Notes under the pieces: generated by a model
Told to the model about the DNA's origin: nothing
The model's input: the letters and a program-made list of their open reading frames with translations, nothing else
Database searches by the model: none
Position numbers and translations under genes: made by a program
NCBI GenBank assembly: GCA_026119935.1
Contig: JALRMH010000022.1
Span: 558,001-622,000 of the forward strand
Length of the DNA: 64,000 nucleotides
Direction: 5' to 3'
From: Endothia cerciana
Lineage: Eukaryota > Ascomycota > Sordariomycetes > Diaporthales > Cryphonectriaceae
Shown: piece after piece, positions 24,423 to 35,930 of the stretch
Position numbering within the stretch: the stretch's first letter is position 1
Layout of the letters: every line of letters starts with the position of its first letter

Positions 24423-26504
24423 TCAGAAGGACACCGACACCGTCTCCCTCCTCAGCTGCTCATCGATGCCCCGATCCGCAAAATGCAGCACCAGGTCGGC
24501 CCTGGACTTGCCTATCCGCGGGTTATACTCGGCCAGGAAGTCTACCTGCAGGACGCGCCTCCACAGCGGCACCACGAAGTCGCCCGGCACGTCCCAGCCG
24601 AGCTTCGTGCCCGCTGTCCAGGGGGCGTCCCGCCCGAGCCACGACCGCGGGTCGGCGTCCTCGGCCTCGTTCTCCCGGATCAGCGCCCTCTCCGCCGCCG
24701 CCCACCCGCCGGGGAAGAAGCTGTCCACGGTGGCGGACACGCCCTCGCCGCCCTCCTTGACCTCGATCACCCTGCCCGCCGCCGCCGCGGTGCCCGTGCT
24801 CACCCACACGTCCTCTAGCCGCCGCGCGCCCCTCAGCAGCGCCAGCACCCGCCGCCGCAGGATCGGGTGGCGGCACCGGCGCGCGGTGATCCAGAGGACG
24901 ATATTGATGGCCGGCTCGTCGAGGGACAGGACAGAGGGCAGGAGCGGGTTCTTCTGGGCCTCACGGCGCAGGAGGAGGGCCACCAGTGCGACGATGCGCT
25001 CGAAATAGCCGATGCAGTAGTCCCAGCCCAGCTCGCTGTAGTCGGGTCGCATGACGATCCCGGCCAGCAGGACGCGTGTGCCGGCGTGCAGGATCTTGAG
25101 GGCGAGCAGGTCGAGGGACCTCGGGTGGGCCGACGAGGCGTTGTTCTCGAGGAGGTCGACGAGGTCCCTTTCCCACGCCTCCAGGGCCCGCATCACGGCA
25201 GACTCCGCTTCCATGGGTGAGGTAGGGCGGGGGCTATCAGCCTCTGCTGGCAGATTGCTGTATTGTTGTCTTTCTAGAGTCTCTTGCCCCGCACCGGCCA
25301 GTATGCGCCCGAGGATGCCGATAAGGGCTACGTGTGCGCGGTGCAGGCCCCGGAGCGCTCCATCCTGTCCCGTTGCCAAGGAGGGCAACATGAAGGCTTT
25401 CATATCGCGAGGCGGCGGCGCCCTGCTCTCCCCAAATGACTCCCACTGCACGCCCAGCCTGGCCAGGCTCTCCGCGGCGTGCATCTCTTATCTCCGTAAG
25501 GGGCCTCCCCCGCGCCTCGCTTCGGAGCTGGGCCAGGATCCTCTGGCCCGCGCGAAAGTGCACGCTGCTGTCGACCCATCTTCCGGCTAGGTTCGCCGCG
25601 GCGACGAGGGCGAGGCTCAGGACGAGCATGGCGTTTGGGTCCTGGATGGACTTGGCCAGGCTCATGGCGTTGGTGTAACACGTGCCAGCCTGGCCTGCGA
25701 GCCTGACGGACTGGTTGTTCCAGTCCGAGTCGACATTGCCCTGGTCGTCGTCATCGCTTGGAGTGCTGACATGCGATTTGGTGTCATCGCTGAAGGCATC
25801 CAGCAGATGCTTTGCACGGCGTGAGAGCGCAGCACCGCCGCCCGACACCACCTCCCACCTCCGGTGCAGCGCACCCAACGCCGCGATGGCCTGCCACACG
25901 GCCGGCTCGAGGTGGGCAGCCTGCAGAAGCGTACAGTTCCAGAAGCCCCTCACGCCCTGCGATGACTCCTTGGGATCACTCGATGCTGCCGTCAATCGTA
26001 GCCGGAAGAAGTCGAAGCAGGCGACGTCGTCCTCAAGGTACGGCGACGGGGCCAAGACGCGCACTGCGGGGCCTACCGCGTTCACCTGGCGGATTGCGAT
26101 AGCGAGCGCGCGACGAGAGACGGGTTTGGCCTTGGTGGTGGCGCGCCTCTTAGAGTCTGCACGACGCCCTTCTTCAGGTGTGGGCAGGTAGCCATCGCAT
26201 ACCCTTTTTGAATGCGCGCATCTGTGACGGCTGTTAGCTGGATAGCTTTGAGGATCGTGGGCAAGGGGTTCAGGTTACTTGTTGCAGCTCGGTCTTGTCT
26301 CATCGCACTTCACACGACGTATCCTGGAGACGGTGATGAGTGCTGGGCTAGGTCCGATATGGATATGGAATTCTAAGGATCCACGACCAACCTGCAGGTA
26401 ATACACCCAGTCTTCGTCCGCTTCCGCGGGCCAGGCCTATCTGACCCACTGTCGGTCTCTTCGTCCATGGTTGAGCGTCCTGGCCGCTTTCTTCGGTTCG
26501 ACAT
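24423..26504 (-). CDS. Zn2Cys6 transcription factor, one apparent frameshift
   Basis: The zinc cluster is spread over three exons. Exon 1 (26392-26504) starts MSNRRKRPGRS and ends GCITC. Exon 2 (26279-26323, only 45 bases) gives RIRRVKCDETRPSCNK. Exon 3 (from 26221) opens CAHSKRVCDGYLPTPEEGRR. Together they form a complete C6 cluster with canonical spacing and a basic linker. The remainder is a fungal regulator of the type with an N-terminal cluster and a helical C-terminal domain (CFDFFRLRLT, LLQAAHLEPAVWQAIAALGALH, VLSLALVAAANLAGRW, then RSLDLLALKILHAGTRVLLAGIVM and WDYCIGYFERIVALV). Between SEARGRPLTEIRD and HAAESLARLGVQWESFGE, near 25484-25495, the frame shifts by one base with no GT-AG intron to explain it. 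Removing one base gives 651 residues. Either a consensus error or a recent mutation is possible. Confidence 0.8.
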
Positions 26505-27156
26505 GAAAAGGACTGTTCTCAATATGAGAGATGTGACAGATTCGGATCTCCCGGGGCCCTGGTCTGAAGTGACTGGCCTGGAATGCCGGCAGTCAGCCTG
26601 GGGAATCCTTCAGGCGCCATACCTGGCTGGCCCTTGTCCTCAGCCCCTGAACTCAAGCTGAGAACACTGCCACTTGTCCAGATGAGTGCTTATACGACTC
26701 ACGCCTAAGCACTGTGGGCCTTTTTCGAACGCGTAAATCCGGGGAGGGGGGGGGGGGGATTGAGTGCGACCTACGATACAATATGGCTCGATACAATCAA
26801 TCCGACTGGACTAGTAAGGTGTAGTGGTGAGACTCCCTCCCGCCTTTTGTATACTGCCTACAAATAGATTGAATGGGGCTCTTCACGATAGAGCCGCCTC
26901 GGGCCGGTGAAGTCATATTACAAGCACTACAGTATGTATCAATGTGTCTAACAGTCGTTATCGTTTATAGGAACTCACATGAGTTGTGGATGTAGCACCG
27001 CAAGAACACCGTCATCATGGCGATTCCAGTGCCACCCAATATCAACAGGAAGGTCACCTGCGTGCCCATCAAGACCGCGACGAACGCCCAATAGAGGACA
27101 TCCGTGGGCGACTGGCAACCAAAGACGACGACCTTCTGCTTCCCCTGTTGGGAGCT
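26505..27156. other. intergenic with G-run
   Basis: A G13 run lies at 26746-26758. No gene is seen. This is promoter of the Zn2Cys6 gene and downstream region of the oxidoreductase gene. Confidence 0.5.
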
Positions 27157-29016
27157 CTACTCCGGAGGCCCCAAGCTCAGAGGGTCCAACCCGCCCTTGA
27201 GCTTGCTCTTGGACGGCATCTTGCCAAGAGCCATCAGCTCCGCACTCTGCGACATAGCGGGATCCTTCCCCATACTCGCCATGGCGACAACGGTCTCACC
27301 CTTGGTGTAGTAAGCCGCCCAACTGCCCTCGGCCAGGCTGCCCTGAATCACCACATCGTCATACCCGCCGACCGTGTTTCCGCAGTAGCGTAGTTGTGCG
27401 GTAAGTGCACTCCAGAACACGGGTGTGAACGGGGTGACCTTCCTGGTGGGCGCGACAATATGGCCTGCGACAGTACGACCAGCGTTCTGAGCCACGTTCC
27501 AGTGCTCGATGCGGATGTACTTGCCCTCGCCGCCGGGACCGTGGTAGGGGTACGACGCAATGTCGCCAATGGCGTAGACATCCTTCAGCCCGACGACACT
27601 GAAGTTCTCGTCCGTCTTGAGGCTGCCATCCTCCTCGAGCTTGACAATGCTGTTATCCCTTAGATATTGCGTGGCTGGTGAGACGCCCACGCCGAGGATG
27701 ACCAGGTCTGCTTCCAGACTTGTGCCGTCTTTCAGAGCAACGGCGCCGACGTTGGAGGGGTCTGACTCGGAGGGCTCAGCCTTGTCGACGGAAGCACCCA
27801 TGTAAAACTTGACGCCCTTGCCCTCCAGAGCCTTCTGGAGGGAGACACCAACCTCCTTGCCCAGCACACGCTCCAGGGGCACACTCTCCATTCCGATAAT
27901 GGTCACCTCATTGTCCGCGGTCGTGGCGTTCGCCACTTCCATGCCGATGAAAGAGCTACCGACCACCACGATCTTCTTCCCCTTGGGCCCGATAGCATCG
28001 ACGATCTTCTTCGTGTCGTGGAGGTTCCTCAGCGTGAAGATGTTGTTTAGCACCTTGAAGCCCTGCAGAGGCAAGACCCTAGCTGTGCCGCCCGTGGCCA
28101 GGACGAGCTTGCCGTAGCCGAACGTACCGCCGCTCTTGGTCGATGCGGTCTTGTCGGCGAAGTTGACGCTTGTCACCTCGTCCTCCACGATCTCGACGCT
28201 GCCACTGTCGAACCACGCCTTGTCACGCCACTGGACCTTGCTCGCATCTGTGATGAGGGCCTTGGAGAGCTTGGTTCGGTCGATTGGCAGGTAACCCTCG
28301 TTGGTGATGAGGGTGATAGGCCCCTCGAACCCATTGGCACGGAGGCCCTCGATTGTCCCCATAGCACCAGACCCACCGCCAACGACGAGGACTCTGTCCT
28401 CCTTCTTGGCGGTAGAGGCATTGCACCTGAACTTGGGCTGGCGCCTGCTAGACTTGATGGCCGCCTCCTCGCCAGTGATGTAGACTGATCCGTCGTCCTT
28501 CTGTGTGACCTTGAACACGGGAAGGGCATCCAGCGCGGGGGCATCCTCGACGTCGCCGGTCTTGGCGTTGAAGCAAGCTGTGGAAGGGAGAGATGATGTC
28601 AGCATTCCGGCCCAGACCTCAGCCCGCCAACAGAGGGAACGGATGAGGCAGAGCTAACCTCCGTGCCATGGGCAGGTCAGGCGGCCGTTGGTGGTCAAGA
28701 CGCCCTTGACCAAAGGAGCACCGTAATGCGTGCAGTTCGCGCCGAGGGCCTGAACCTTTCCGCCTGCATTGACGAGTAGCACCTTCCTGTCAAGGCCCTC
28801 GACGTCGAACTCCTGCTTGTAGCCCGGCTTCAGGTCGAGCGAGGTAACGCCCGGAAGTTTGTACTCTTGGGCCATGGCTCGTGATGTCGACGTGCTGAGG
28901 TTGCGGGGTTGAGAGGTTGTCCTTCCGGGTCCAGGGAGAGACTGATTGTTGCTGATGAGAGGTCTTGCAACCCTGTAGAAAGAATATGGGCTGATCCTGA
29001 GGGTGAGATGATTCAT
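27157..29016 (-). CDS. mitochondrial Rieske/AIF-like FAD oxidoreductase (AIFM3 type)
   Basis: An NAD(P)H- and FAD-binding reductase with an N-terminal Rieske [2Fe-2S] domain, the AIFM3/AIFL architecture. Exons are 28659-29016 and 27157-28577 (592 residues). The 81-base intron splits the second half of the cluster motif: CTHYGAPL lies in exon 1 and CPWHG continues into ACFN of exon 2. Two dinucleotide-binding motifs are visible, RVLVVGGGSGAMGTIEGLR for FAD and IVVVGSSFIGMEVA for NAD, plus LATGGTAR and VYAIGDIASYP of the disulphide-reductase fold. I chose ATG 29016 because the first 50 residues (MNHLTLRISPYSFYRVARP, rich in R, S, T and free of acidic residues) form a convincing mitochondrial presequence. 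A shorter product from the ATG at MAQEY would be cytosolic, so dual localisation is possible. Proposed role: redox transfer, with possible link to cell death as in the AIF family. Confidence 0.92.
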
Positions 29017-29328
29017 GAAGTTCACAATCCTGGGGGAGGAGGAGCAGGTGACGTTCACGAAAAAGATGAGATGAGGGGGTGCTGCAGCTCGAGACGCGGA
29101 GCAGAATCAACGGCGGGATGAGGGGCCAAGGGAGGGGTTCGCTTCCCAATTGCTCCTCCCTCCCCCTCCAGGCCTTCCCACAGTGGTGATGCCTCCATGC
29201 GCTTAGTATACGGGGCGCCCTGAGTGGTCGAAGCTACCCCTGTCGCGGCCCTGGCCCATGACGACATCAGTGCCTGACGTGCTGGAGACCACCCGACATA
29301 CCCGGGGCCGTGGGGGCTTACTATGCAC

Positions 29329-29368
29329 TGCTATGGTGCTATGGTGCTATGGTGCTATGGTGCTACGG
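29329..29368. repeat. 8-base tandem repeat, five copies
   Basis: TGCTATGG repeated, the last copy with one substitution (TGCTACGG). Confidence 0.85.
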
Positions 29369-29867
29369 TACTATGAACAAACTACTATGGGCATGCTGCT
29401 ACCAGGGTATGATACACCGCCCTGACTAGTCATGACCTGACAGACCCAATATCACCTTCCTTGGAGCAATGCCAGATACCGAGCCGGGACATTATATCCG
29501 AGTCCCTGGAGTTCTGAAACCGTGCGGTCGTCCACGGCACTTCTACTTACTCAGTAGACACTCATGACAAAGCTGCCCGGGCGAGGAGAGGGCGGGGTTG
29601 GGTGTTGCTGCGGATGGAGTCCATGCCACCAGACCCTTGTCCAATATCATGTTGATCGTCAGGGCGGGTCAAAACCACCTACAGCGAGCATTTAACGCGT
29701 CGACACGCCATGCTCGACCTGTATTTACCTCAACCTTAAATCTTTCTTAGTTTTCTTCTTCTTCCCCTGCCCACCAAGTGAAGAGAAGACAGCATCCCCG
29801 ACCCTTTGTGGCCTATTTTTGTGCTTTTAGGCGCTCCGTCTTCATCTCCGTCACGCCGCACACATAT

Positions 29868-29906
29868 ACACGCGCACACACACACGCACACGCACACGCA
29901 CACACA
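29868..29906 (+). repeat. CA/CG-rich microsatellite in the 5' leader
   Basis: Alternating CA with interspersed CG, ending three bases before the ATG at 29909. If transcribed it forms most of the proximal 5' UTR of that gene. Confidence 0.8.
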
Positions 29907-29908
29907 AG

Positions 29909-30417
29909 ATGGCGGCGGAACTCAACCCATACAAGAACACTCGCGAGGAGTATACCATGGCCGCTCTGGAGCAGCCCATTCCAGACGATGCCGACCCCAA
30001 GTGGAAGCAGCTGAACCGCACGCTCAAGGACCTCGTGTTGAGGCTGCTCAACCACGACGCCATGCGCGCGAACAAGACCCAGCCCTTCATGACGCCTGCC
30101 GCAAACAAGAACCGCGTCTACTTCCTCTGGGACTCTGTCAGCCGCATTCTGGTACGAGCAGCCCCCCCAACCCCCCAACCCGTCCTCAACAAGGAAGTCT
30201 ATCAGAAGCTAGACGGTCACAGAACGGCCTGTATCAGATCCCCTGGCAGCTGCAAGGCAGCAGCTCCTGGAACTCGAGCCTCGAACAACACTGGCAGCAG
30301 GATTGTCTTGCAAAGTCCAAATTCGTGGCTTCCATAATGGTAGACCAGCCCGGTGGTGAGGGCCCTGAGCTGGGCAGCGATATCAAGCAGCTTGCTCGGG
30401 AGTTGATGACCATCTGA
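29909..30417 (+). CDS. small conserved fungal protein, 145 residues
   Basis: Exons 29909-30151 and 30223-30417 join in phase 0 (SVSRIL-NGLYQIPWQLQ) across a 71-base intron with GT-AG ends. The protein is soluble and helical, with no signal peptide or membrane segment: an acidic/basic N-terminus (MAAELNPYKNTREEY), helix WKQLNRTLKDLVLRLLNHDA, then KNRVYFLWDSVSRIL, and a C-terminal helix ending ELMTI. I do not recognise a domain. The ATG follows a CA-repeat leader and is the first in frame with the conserved-looking reading; a purine lies at -3 (CAAGATGG). Low-complexity DNA is confined to the leader and intron, so the coding part looks real. Function cannot be stated. Confidence 0.75.
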
Positions 30418-31140
30418 GCGTGGCTACTATAGGGAACTTCTCTCGCGACCACGAAATATAACTACATGCCAGTTGGTATGGCTATCGATCACTATGCACT
30501 GCGAGGCTCCTCCAAGAGCACAGTCTTTTTTTTTCATCCGGCCAAATGTACCAATCAAGCGGGAGCTATTCATAGGCTGACCCTGATGGACCGAATCTCG
30601 TGATCCGGTCGCACGTCTCTGCAGAGCATACCGAACGTCTGGTCCGTGTTGGCAATGCGAGCTCAGCACGGCGCATTTTAGTAGGACTGTTTCCAAGATT
30701 GTAAGCCGGCGAGCCGCATGCAGCGCGCGGGACCCTGAGGAGGCTAAAGGATGAGAGGACGGATGATCGTAGCACTCGGCGCTTCACCAAAATTACTGAC
30801 TTCCACCGACTTCAGATGAAAATACAGTATTTCTTTTTTTCTTTCCTCTTTCTTCCAACTCGAGAATCCTAATCGTATTATTACGGGACAAGCTACCTGC
30901 TACGTGCGCAGATGACATGACTGATTCGGCAAGACAGGCGGGTCTGCCGCTGTGAAGATGCCGAAGCATGGCTGCGATATTCCGTTTGCAGCGACGATGG
31001 CCATCCTGCTGTTGTCAGCAGTAAGTGTTGCGTATATCCCAGCCACCGTGCTTCCCATCTCTCGACACACTATACCGACGACTGATTCCTTACCTACACG
31101 TTGGTCCTGCAACATCGATCTGCAAAAGGGCCTCGATACG
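30418..31140. other. intergenic, no gene seen
   Basis: A reading frame with an ATG at 30958 runs into the next gene and would add a hydrophobic N-terminal extension to it. I do not favour that start. Confidence 0.4.
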
Positions 31141-32428
31141 ATGACATGGCCGCGAATCGTCTTGTTAGCTCAACGCACTGATGAGAATGAAGGGAATCGA
31201 GGGCCGCTTAACATCCGAATTTCAACCGTCCTCCTGCTACTCGCTACGATCTTCATCTTCCTGAGGTTCTTAACACGTCACTTGAAGAACATCCCGTATG
31301 GCGCAGACGACTGGACGTGTCTCGTGGCATGGGTAAGTATGCATTCTCGGATGGCTTCAGGGCCGAGAGCCAAGAGATAGGACAAAAGAGCCCAGTGCTT
31401 CTAACGCGGCATTCTAGGCATCGCTTCTTGCGTGTGGAGGGCTGAACTACGCTCAGGTCGCAAATGGACTCGGCCGCCATGTCGACACCTTGACCCCTAA
31501 CCAGGTAGAGATGGGCCTCAAATGCCTGCTGGCGCTGGAGTGCATGTACAACGCCACGATGGTGATCATCAAGATCAGCTTCTGCTGCATGTACATGCGA
31601 CTTTTTTTCCCGCGGCTGAGATATAGCGTGTACGCCGTGGCCGCATGCTCGGCGGCCTCGGGCGTCGCCTTCATCTTCGTCTGTATTTTCCAGTGCAGGC
31701 CTCCGGCGAAATTCTGGCAGCCCACGCTCCAGGGAACCTGTCTCTATGCAAAACCGCTATACATCGTGAACTCGGTGCTGAATTTCCTCATCGACCTTGC
31801 CCTGCTCTGGTTACCACTCAGTCAGGTCGTCGTGTTGAAGTTGCAGCCGGCCATCAAGGTATCTCTCTGCTCTGTATTCCTGCTTGGAGCATTGTAAGTG
31901 GCCCCTAATGGCTCCCTGTGTTGTCGAGGTGGCTCCGCTGATACGTCTGGTCCTGTAGCGTCTCGTTCTCAAGTCTATACCGCATCAAGACTCTGGTGGA
32001 TGTAGATACGACTGATTTCACGTGTAAGCCACACAACAACAGCACAAACGCGAGTCTATACAAGGAAATCTCATTTTGCCTATGACGCAGGGACATTTAT
32101 GAACTCGAATCTATGGACGATCATCGAGATGTCTTGCAGTGTCATCAGCGCCTGCCTGCCAACCTTGAGGCCGCTTATCGTAATACTTTCAGACAGCTTC
32201 GCCTCGCTCACCTCACGACAGGGCGCCCCAATCATCTCGAATGGTCCACCTCGTGCGATAACGGTCCAGACGACACGTGAGCGGCGCCACTCGAGCAGCA
32301 TAGTATCTCTCCAGATACACGGTACGGCGACCAGGTGTTCTGGGAGTGTGTCGACCCAGGGCAATGACACTTATTCCAAGGATTGCCCCGCTACTGAGAT
32401 AACTCGCCCTAGGGGCTCTTGTCAATAG
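31141..32428 (+). CDS. rhodopsin-domain integral membrane protein (fungal, PTH11-like group)
   Basis: A seven-helix plasma-membrane protein of the fungal 'rhodopsin domain' family, related to PTH11-like receptors. Ligand and partner are unknown. Exons are 31141-31332, 31418-31893, 31959-32023 and 32091-32428 (356 residues), with all phases matching. Helix 1 (STVLLLLATIFIFLRFLTR) is followed by the family hallmark YGADDWTCLVAW, which is completed across intron 1. Then come a helix with NATMVIIKISFCCMYMRLFF, helix VYAVAACSAASGVAFIFVCIFQC with the CRP..FW motif, the NSVLNFLIDLALLWLPL helix, and TFMNSNLWTIIEMSCSVISACLPTLRPL, the typical last helix. A Ser/Thr-rich cytoplasmic tail ends the protein. 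An ATG at 30958 lies upstream in frame, but 31141 puts the start just before the first helix as usual for the family. Confidence 0.85.
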
Positions 32429-33967
32429 GACCAGGGATCGTTCTAAAATAGATGAAATCGCTGCTAGCTGAGCAGACTTATAGCCCTCGAGGTGGAGAGC
32501 TGGCCTAATGGCCTGTCCTAACAAAATATAACCTCCTCTCATTCTGACTATGGACTCTGCCACCATGCGACCTGGATTTTCCACGAATTCTGGCTTTTTG
32601 TGCTGTCAGAAATGGCAAAAAGCTCCGGCCAGGAGCTGGTGCTCCTGGCGGCCGAAAACCCCCGGCCCGTCCCATCGTGGGGGGTTTTGCGAATTCTTCT
32701 GGTGACCAGTGTACTAGAGGATATAGTCAGGGGAACTTCCGCCACACATGAGCGTACTGTCCCTGGATCCCTTTTCCACGGAAACTTCCCAGGAATTTTT
32801 TTTTGCCGGGCTAGGGTTTGAACGGGTGACCCCTCCGGTTTTGGTACTCGACCGCATCAGATCTATTTGGTACGCGCTATACCGTTGAGTTAGGCAACGC
32901 GGATTGCGGTCGAGACGGTACCTGAGCACCTCGAATCCGATCTATAGGTTTTCAAGAAGTTTCTGTATTTCAGATCGGTAATCAGACTCATGTTCTCAAC
33001 GACACATGCCTTAGGTAGGTATTTGCCGACCTCACACAGGTCGCTGCGCATTCAGCGCTAGAATTACGACCACGGTATAATGTTCATTCGCGAGTGTGGA
33101 ATCGGTTCTTCAACAGCAGCCTTTGCCCCCCTCGAACTTTTCAGCCTCCTAGAGGACTTGATAGTTGGATGTCTCTCTTCTCATCGACCTGAAAGCCCCG
33201 AATGTCGCCTGCGGGGATCTTCACCACAGTCAAGCATCCGCTACCAGGTCTGCCAAGCGCGAGGAGTACCTACCTAGACCACACGATGCCCTCGAAGTCT
33301 CCAATACTTTGAGGACTTGGTGTTGGGCGTGGGCTGAACAGAGAGGCGACATAACGAGAGACTAGAAGATCGTTGGAAGGGAACCTGCTTTGCAATTGAG
33401 TTATTATAACGTATCCATGATCATTATCACCAAGGCCCCTGCGGATCTGGCATCTTCTTTGCTTGTTGTCGCCGTCGTCCATGTCTCTTAGGGCTGGTGA
33501 AATAGTGCGACCAAGGGTGAAGAAGCAGGCCTGTTTACTCAGTTGAGTGTGGAGGGGCTGAAAGAACCTGCCGTCACTACTGCGATGGCAACCCTGCATC
33601 GTAGCCATCGTCATCCATCCACCAAACAGAATGCTAAGTGTGGGGGTCAAGTCGGGCATAACATGTACCTGATATGGGACTTTGCTCTTAAATATCATGA
33701 ATAGTCACCACTATCCTAATTTGGGTCTAGTGTGATGATTTTCTGCAGCTTTCCTCACAACCAAGTACGGGATGCCCGGATCTTCGGCATTAATCTGGCC
33801 GTCAAGATGGGAGTTTCTTGGCCGATTTACGGACGTTCACCTAGATACCTACTAAGCCCAGAACACTTCATCGAGTCGTGTCTTTCTTCCTTCTTTCCTT
33901 CCTTCCTCCCTTCCTTCAAAGATATCTTTCGATCTGGAAGCACCTAGACGCCACATCCAAGCACGGA
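32429..33967. other. intergenic with tRNA-like element
   Basis: No protein gene is seen. A tRNA-related, oligo-A-ended element lies at 32796-32901 (minus), described separately. A TTCC-rich pyrimidine tract (33885-33922) just before the MFS gene is likely its core promoter. Confidence 0.45.
32796..32901 (-). mobile_element. tRNA-derived SINE-like fragment (candidate)
   Basis: Read on the minus strand, an A-box-like stretch (TAACTCAACGGTATAGCG) is followed about 50 bases later by a B-box-like stretch (CCGTTCAAACCCTAG). The fragment then ends in GCCCGGC plus an A9 tract. No acceptor stem pairs, so it is not a working tRNA gene. A tRNA-like head followed by oligo-A is the layout of tRNA-derived SINEs; a pol III relic is the simplest reading. 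Copy number cannot be judged within this window. Confidence 0.4.
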
Positions 33968-35930
33968 ATGAGAACAAACTCGCGTCAGGACGATGCTGGC
34001 ACGCAGGTCCGTATAGACACCGAGCTTGACTTGGATTCGGAACGGGGAGATCACGGCGACACAGAAGATAGCAGGCTCTTGCAAACGCACGATGCTGATC
34101 AAGACGACCGGGAAGCAGCGTCTGTTGATGCGCCCTCTGGCTCTGGGTCTCGACTACAAGCTACCGGAATAGAGAGCCTTGGTGGACAGCAGTCTGTGGG
34201 AGGCCAGCAGAAGAAGCCAAACGTGGCAGTGGCCTGGAAAGATTTACCTCAAAAACAGCAGCTCATGGTTATCGTCCTCACCAGATTGTCGGAGCCTCTC
34301 GTCCAAACCAGTCTGCAGTCCTATATGTTCTATCAGCTGAAATGGTTCGACCCGTCACTTCCTGACTCCGTCGTCTCCAGCCAGGCCGGAATACTACACG
34401 CCTCGTTCACCGCCGCGCAACTATTTACAGCGATGATCTGGGGTCGTGTTGCCGATTCTAGTCGCTTTGGCCGCAAGACAGTTGTCCTCATCGGTCTGAC
34501 CGGCACCATGATATCGTGCCTAGGCTTTGGCTTCAGCACAACATTCTGGCAGGCGTTGCTATTTAGGAGCATGGGGGGGGCCACGAACGGGAATGTCGGT
34601 GTCTTAAGGACGATGATCTCCGAACTCGTGCGGGAGAAAAAGTATCAGCAGAGGGCGTTCGTCTTGTTGCCCATGACTTTCAACATCGGCGTGATCATTG
34701 GGCCCATCCTTGGCGGACTCCTTGCGGACCCTGCAGGTAGTTATCCGGCTGTGTTTGGGAAGGTGGAATTCTTTCGTCGCTTTCCGTACGCCTTGCCGAA
34801 CATCGTCAGTGCATTCTTCCTAATGTCTGCGGCGTTGTCAGCTTGGCTGCGCCTAGAAGAAGTAGGTGATACCATTCTCTTCTCAGAGACTAGGGCTACA
34901 GCTGCTGACTCTTCCAAAGACACTCGACGCGCGAGCAGACAGGAGAGACTACGGCATCGAGTTGGGGAGAAAATTTTCTTCAGCTGTGTCCGTCTGCTTG
35001 CGCAGGGGGGCCTCCGTCAAATATGAGCCCCTTGCATCTGCTGAAGAAGCCAGCAACAGCCTTGAAATGGCGCACTCCCCGACTTTGCCGAGGTCGTCAT
35101 CCACGGCTGCGAGAGATTCAACCTCCATGAAGAGAAGACCTCGGTATACCCAGCGCCTCGCCTTCCGCCGCATTTTTACCCGCAATGTTTGCACGACGCT
35201 TCTTGCTCATTCTCTCCTCGCCTTTCACGTCGGCACCTTCAACTCCTTGTGGTTCGTCTTCCTCTCGACGCCGGTCTACGACCCGAGCAAGCCATCCGCA
35301 CCCAGGCGTCACTTGCCATTCATTTTTACAGGTGGGCTCGGCCTTCCACCCGCTAAGGTTGGTGTGGCAATGTCAATCCTGGGGATCATTGGCATCTCTT
35401 TGCAATTATTCGTCTACCCGACTTTATCCGCACGACTCGGCACTGTGCGGTGTTTGCGGCTGTTCCTCCTCTGTTTTCCCGTCACCTACTTCTTGCTTCC
35501 CTACCTATCACTTGTGCCGAGCTCTTCGCCTCCGCCGAGCCCAAAATCTGGAATATTGATGTGGATCTCTGTAACAGCGGTTCTGTGCTTTCAGGTGGTG
35601 GGGAGGACGTTCAGTCTACCCAACAGCACAATTTTAGTGAACAACTGTTCGCCACATCCAAGCGTTCTGGGGACCGTGCACGGTCTAGCACAGAGTTGCA
35701 CCTCGGCGGCAAGGACCATTGGCCCAATGCTCTGTGGATACTTCTATGGCCTCGGGCTCGCGAAAGGCGTCGTTGGTGCTGTGTGGTGGGGCTTGAGCTG
35801 CTTTGCAACCATTGGATGGATGACGAGCTGGCTCGTGAAAGAAGGTGATGGCCACGAAATCTGGCTGGAGGGTGATGATGAGGGAGAGGCGACGGCAACG
35901 GAGCAAGACGAGCCTGATTCATCTCAATGA
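33968..35930 (+). CDS. major facilitator superfamily transporter (ZRT/YCR023C-like fungal group)
   Basis: A twelve-helix proton-linked transporter with unknown substrate. Exons 33968-34861 and 34920-35930 (634 residues) join in phase 0 across a 58-base intron in the central cytoplasmic loop. About 90 residues of charged, disordered N-terminus precede helix 1 (QLMVIVLTRLSEPLVQTSLQ). The MFS motif A appears as GRVADSSRFGRKTV, and the family-typical FRSMGGATNGNVGVLRTMISE and FNIGVIIGPILGG follow. The C-terminal half begins with FRRIFTRNVCTTLLAHSLLAFHVG, then FGHGL-free loops typical of this group (GGLGLPPAKVGVAMSILG), FSLPNSTILVNNCSP and GTVHGLAQSCTSAARTIGP. The tail is acidic. The start is the first ATG after a pyrimidine-rich promoter. 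It sits between a rhodopsin-like gene and the repetitive secreted protein gene, on the same strand as both. Confidence 0.9.

Larger units (their letters stand above)
29017..29908. promoter_or_regulatory. divergent promoter region with 8-base tandem repeat and CA-rich leader
   Basis: The oxidoreductase (-) and the small protein gene (+) diverge from here. An 8-base unit TGCTATGG is repeated about five times at 29329-29368. A pyrimidine-rich stretch (29746-29772) probably marks transcription start of the plus gene, and a CA/CG-rich microsatellite (29868-29906) sits directly before its ATG. Confidence 0.5.
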
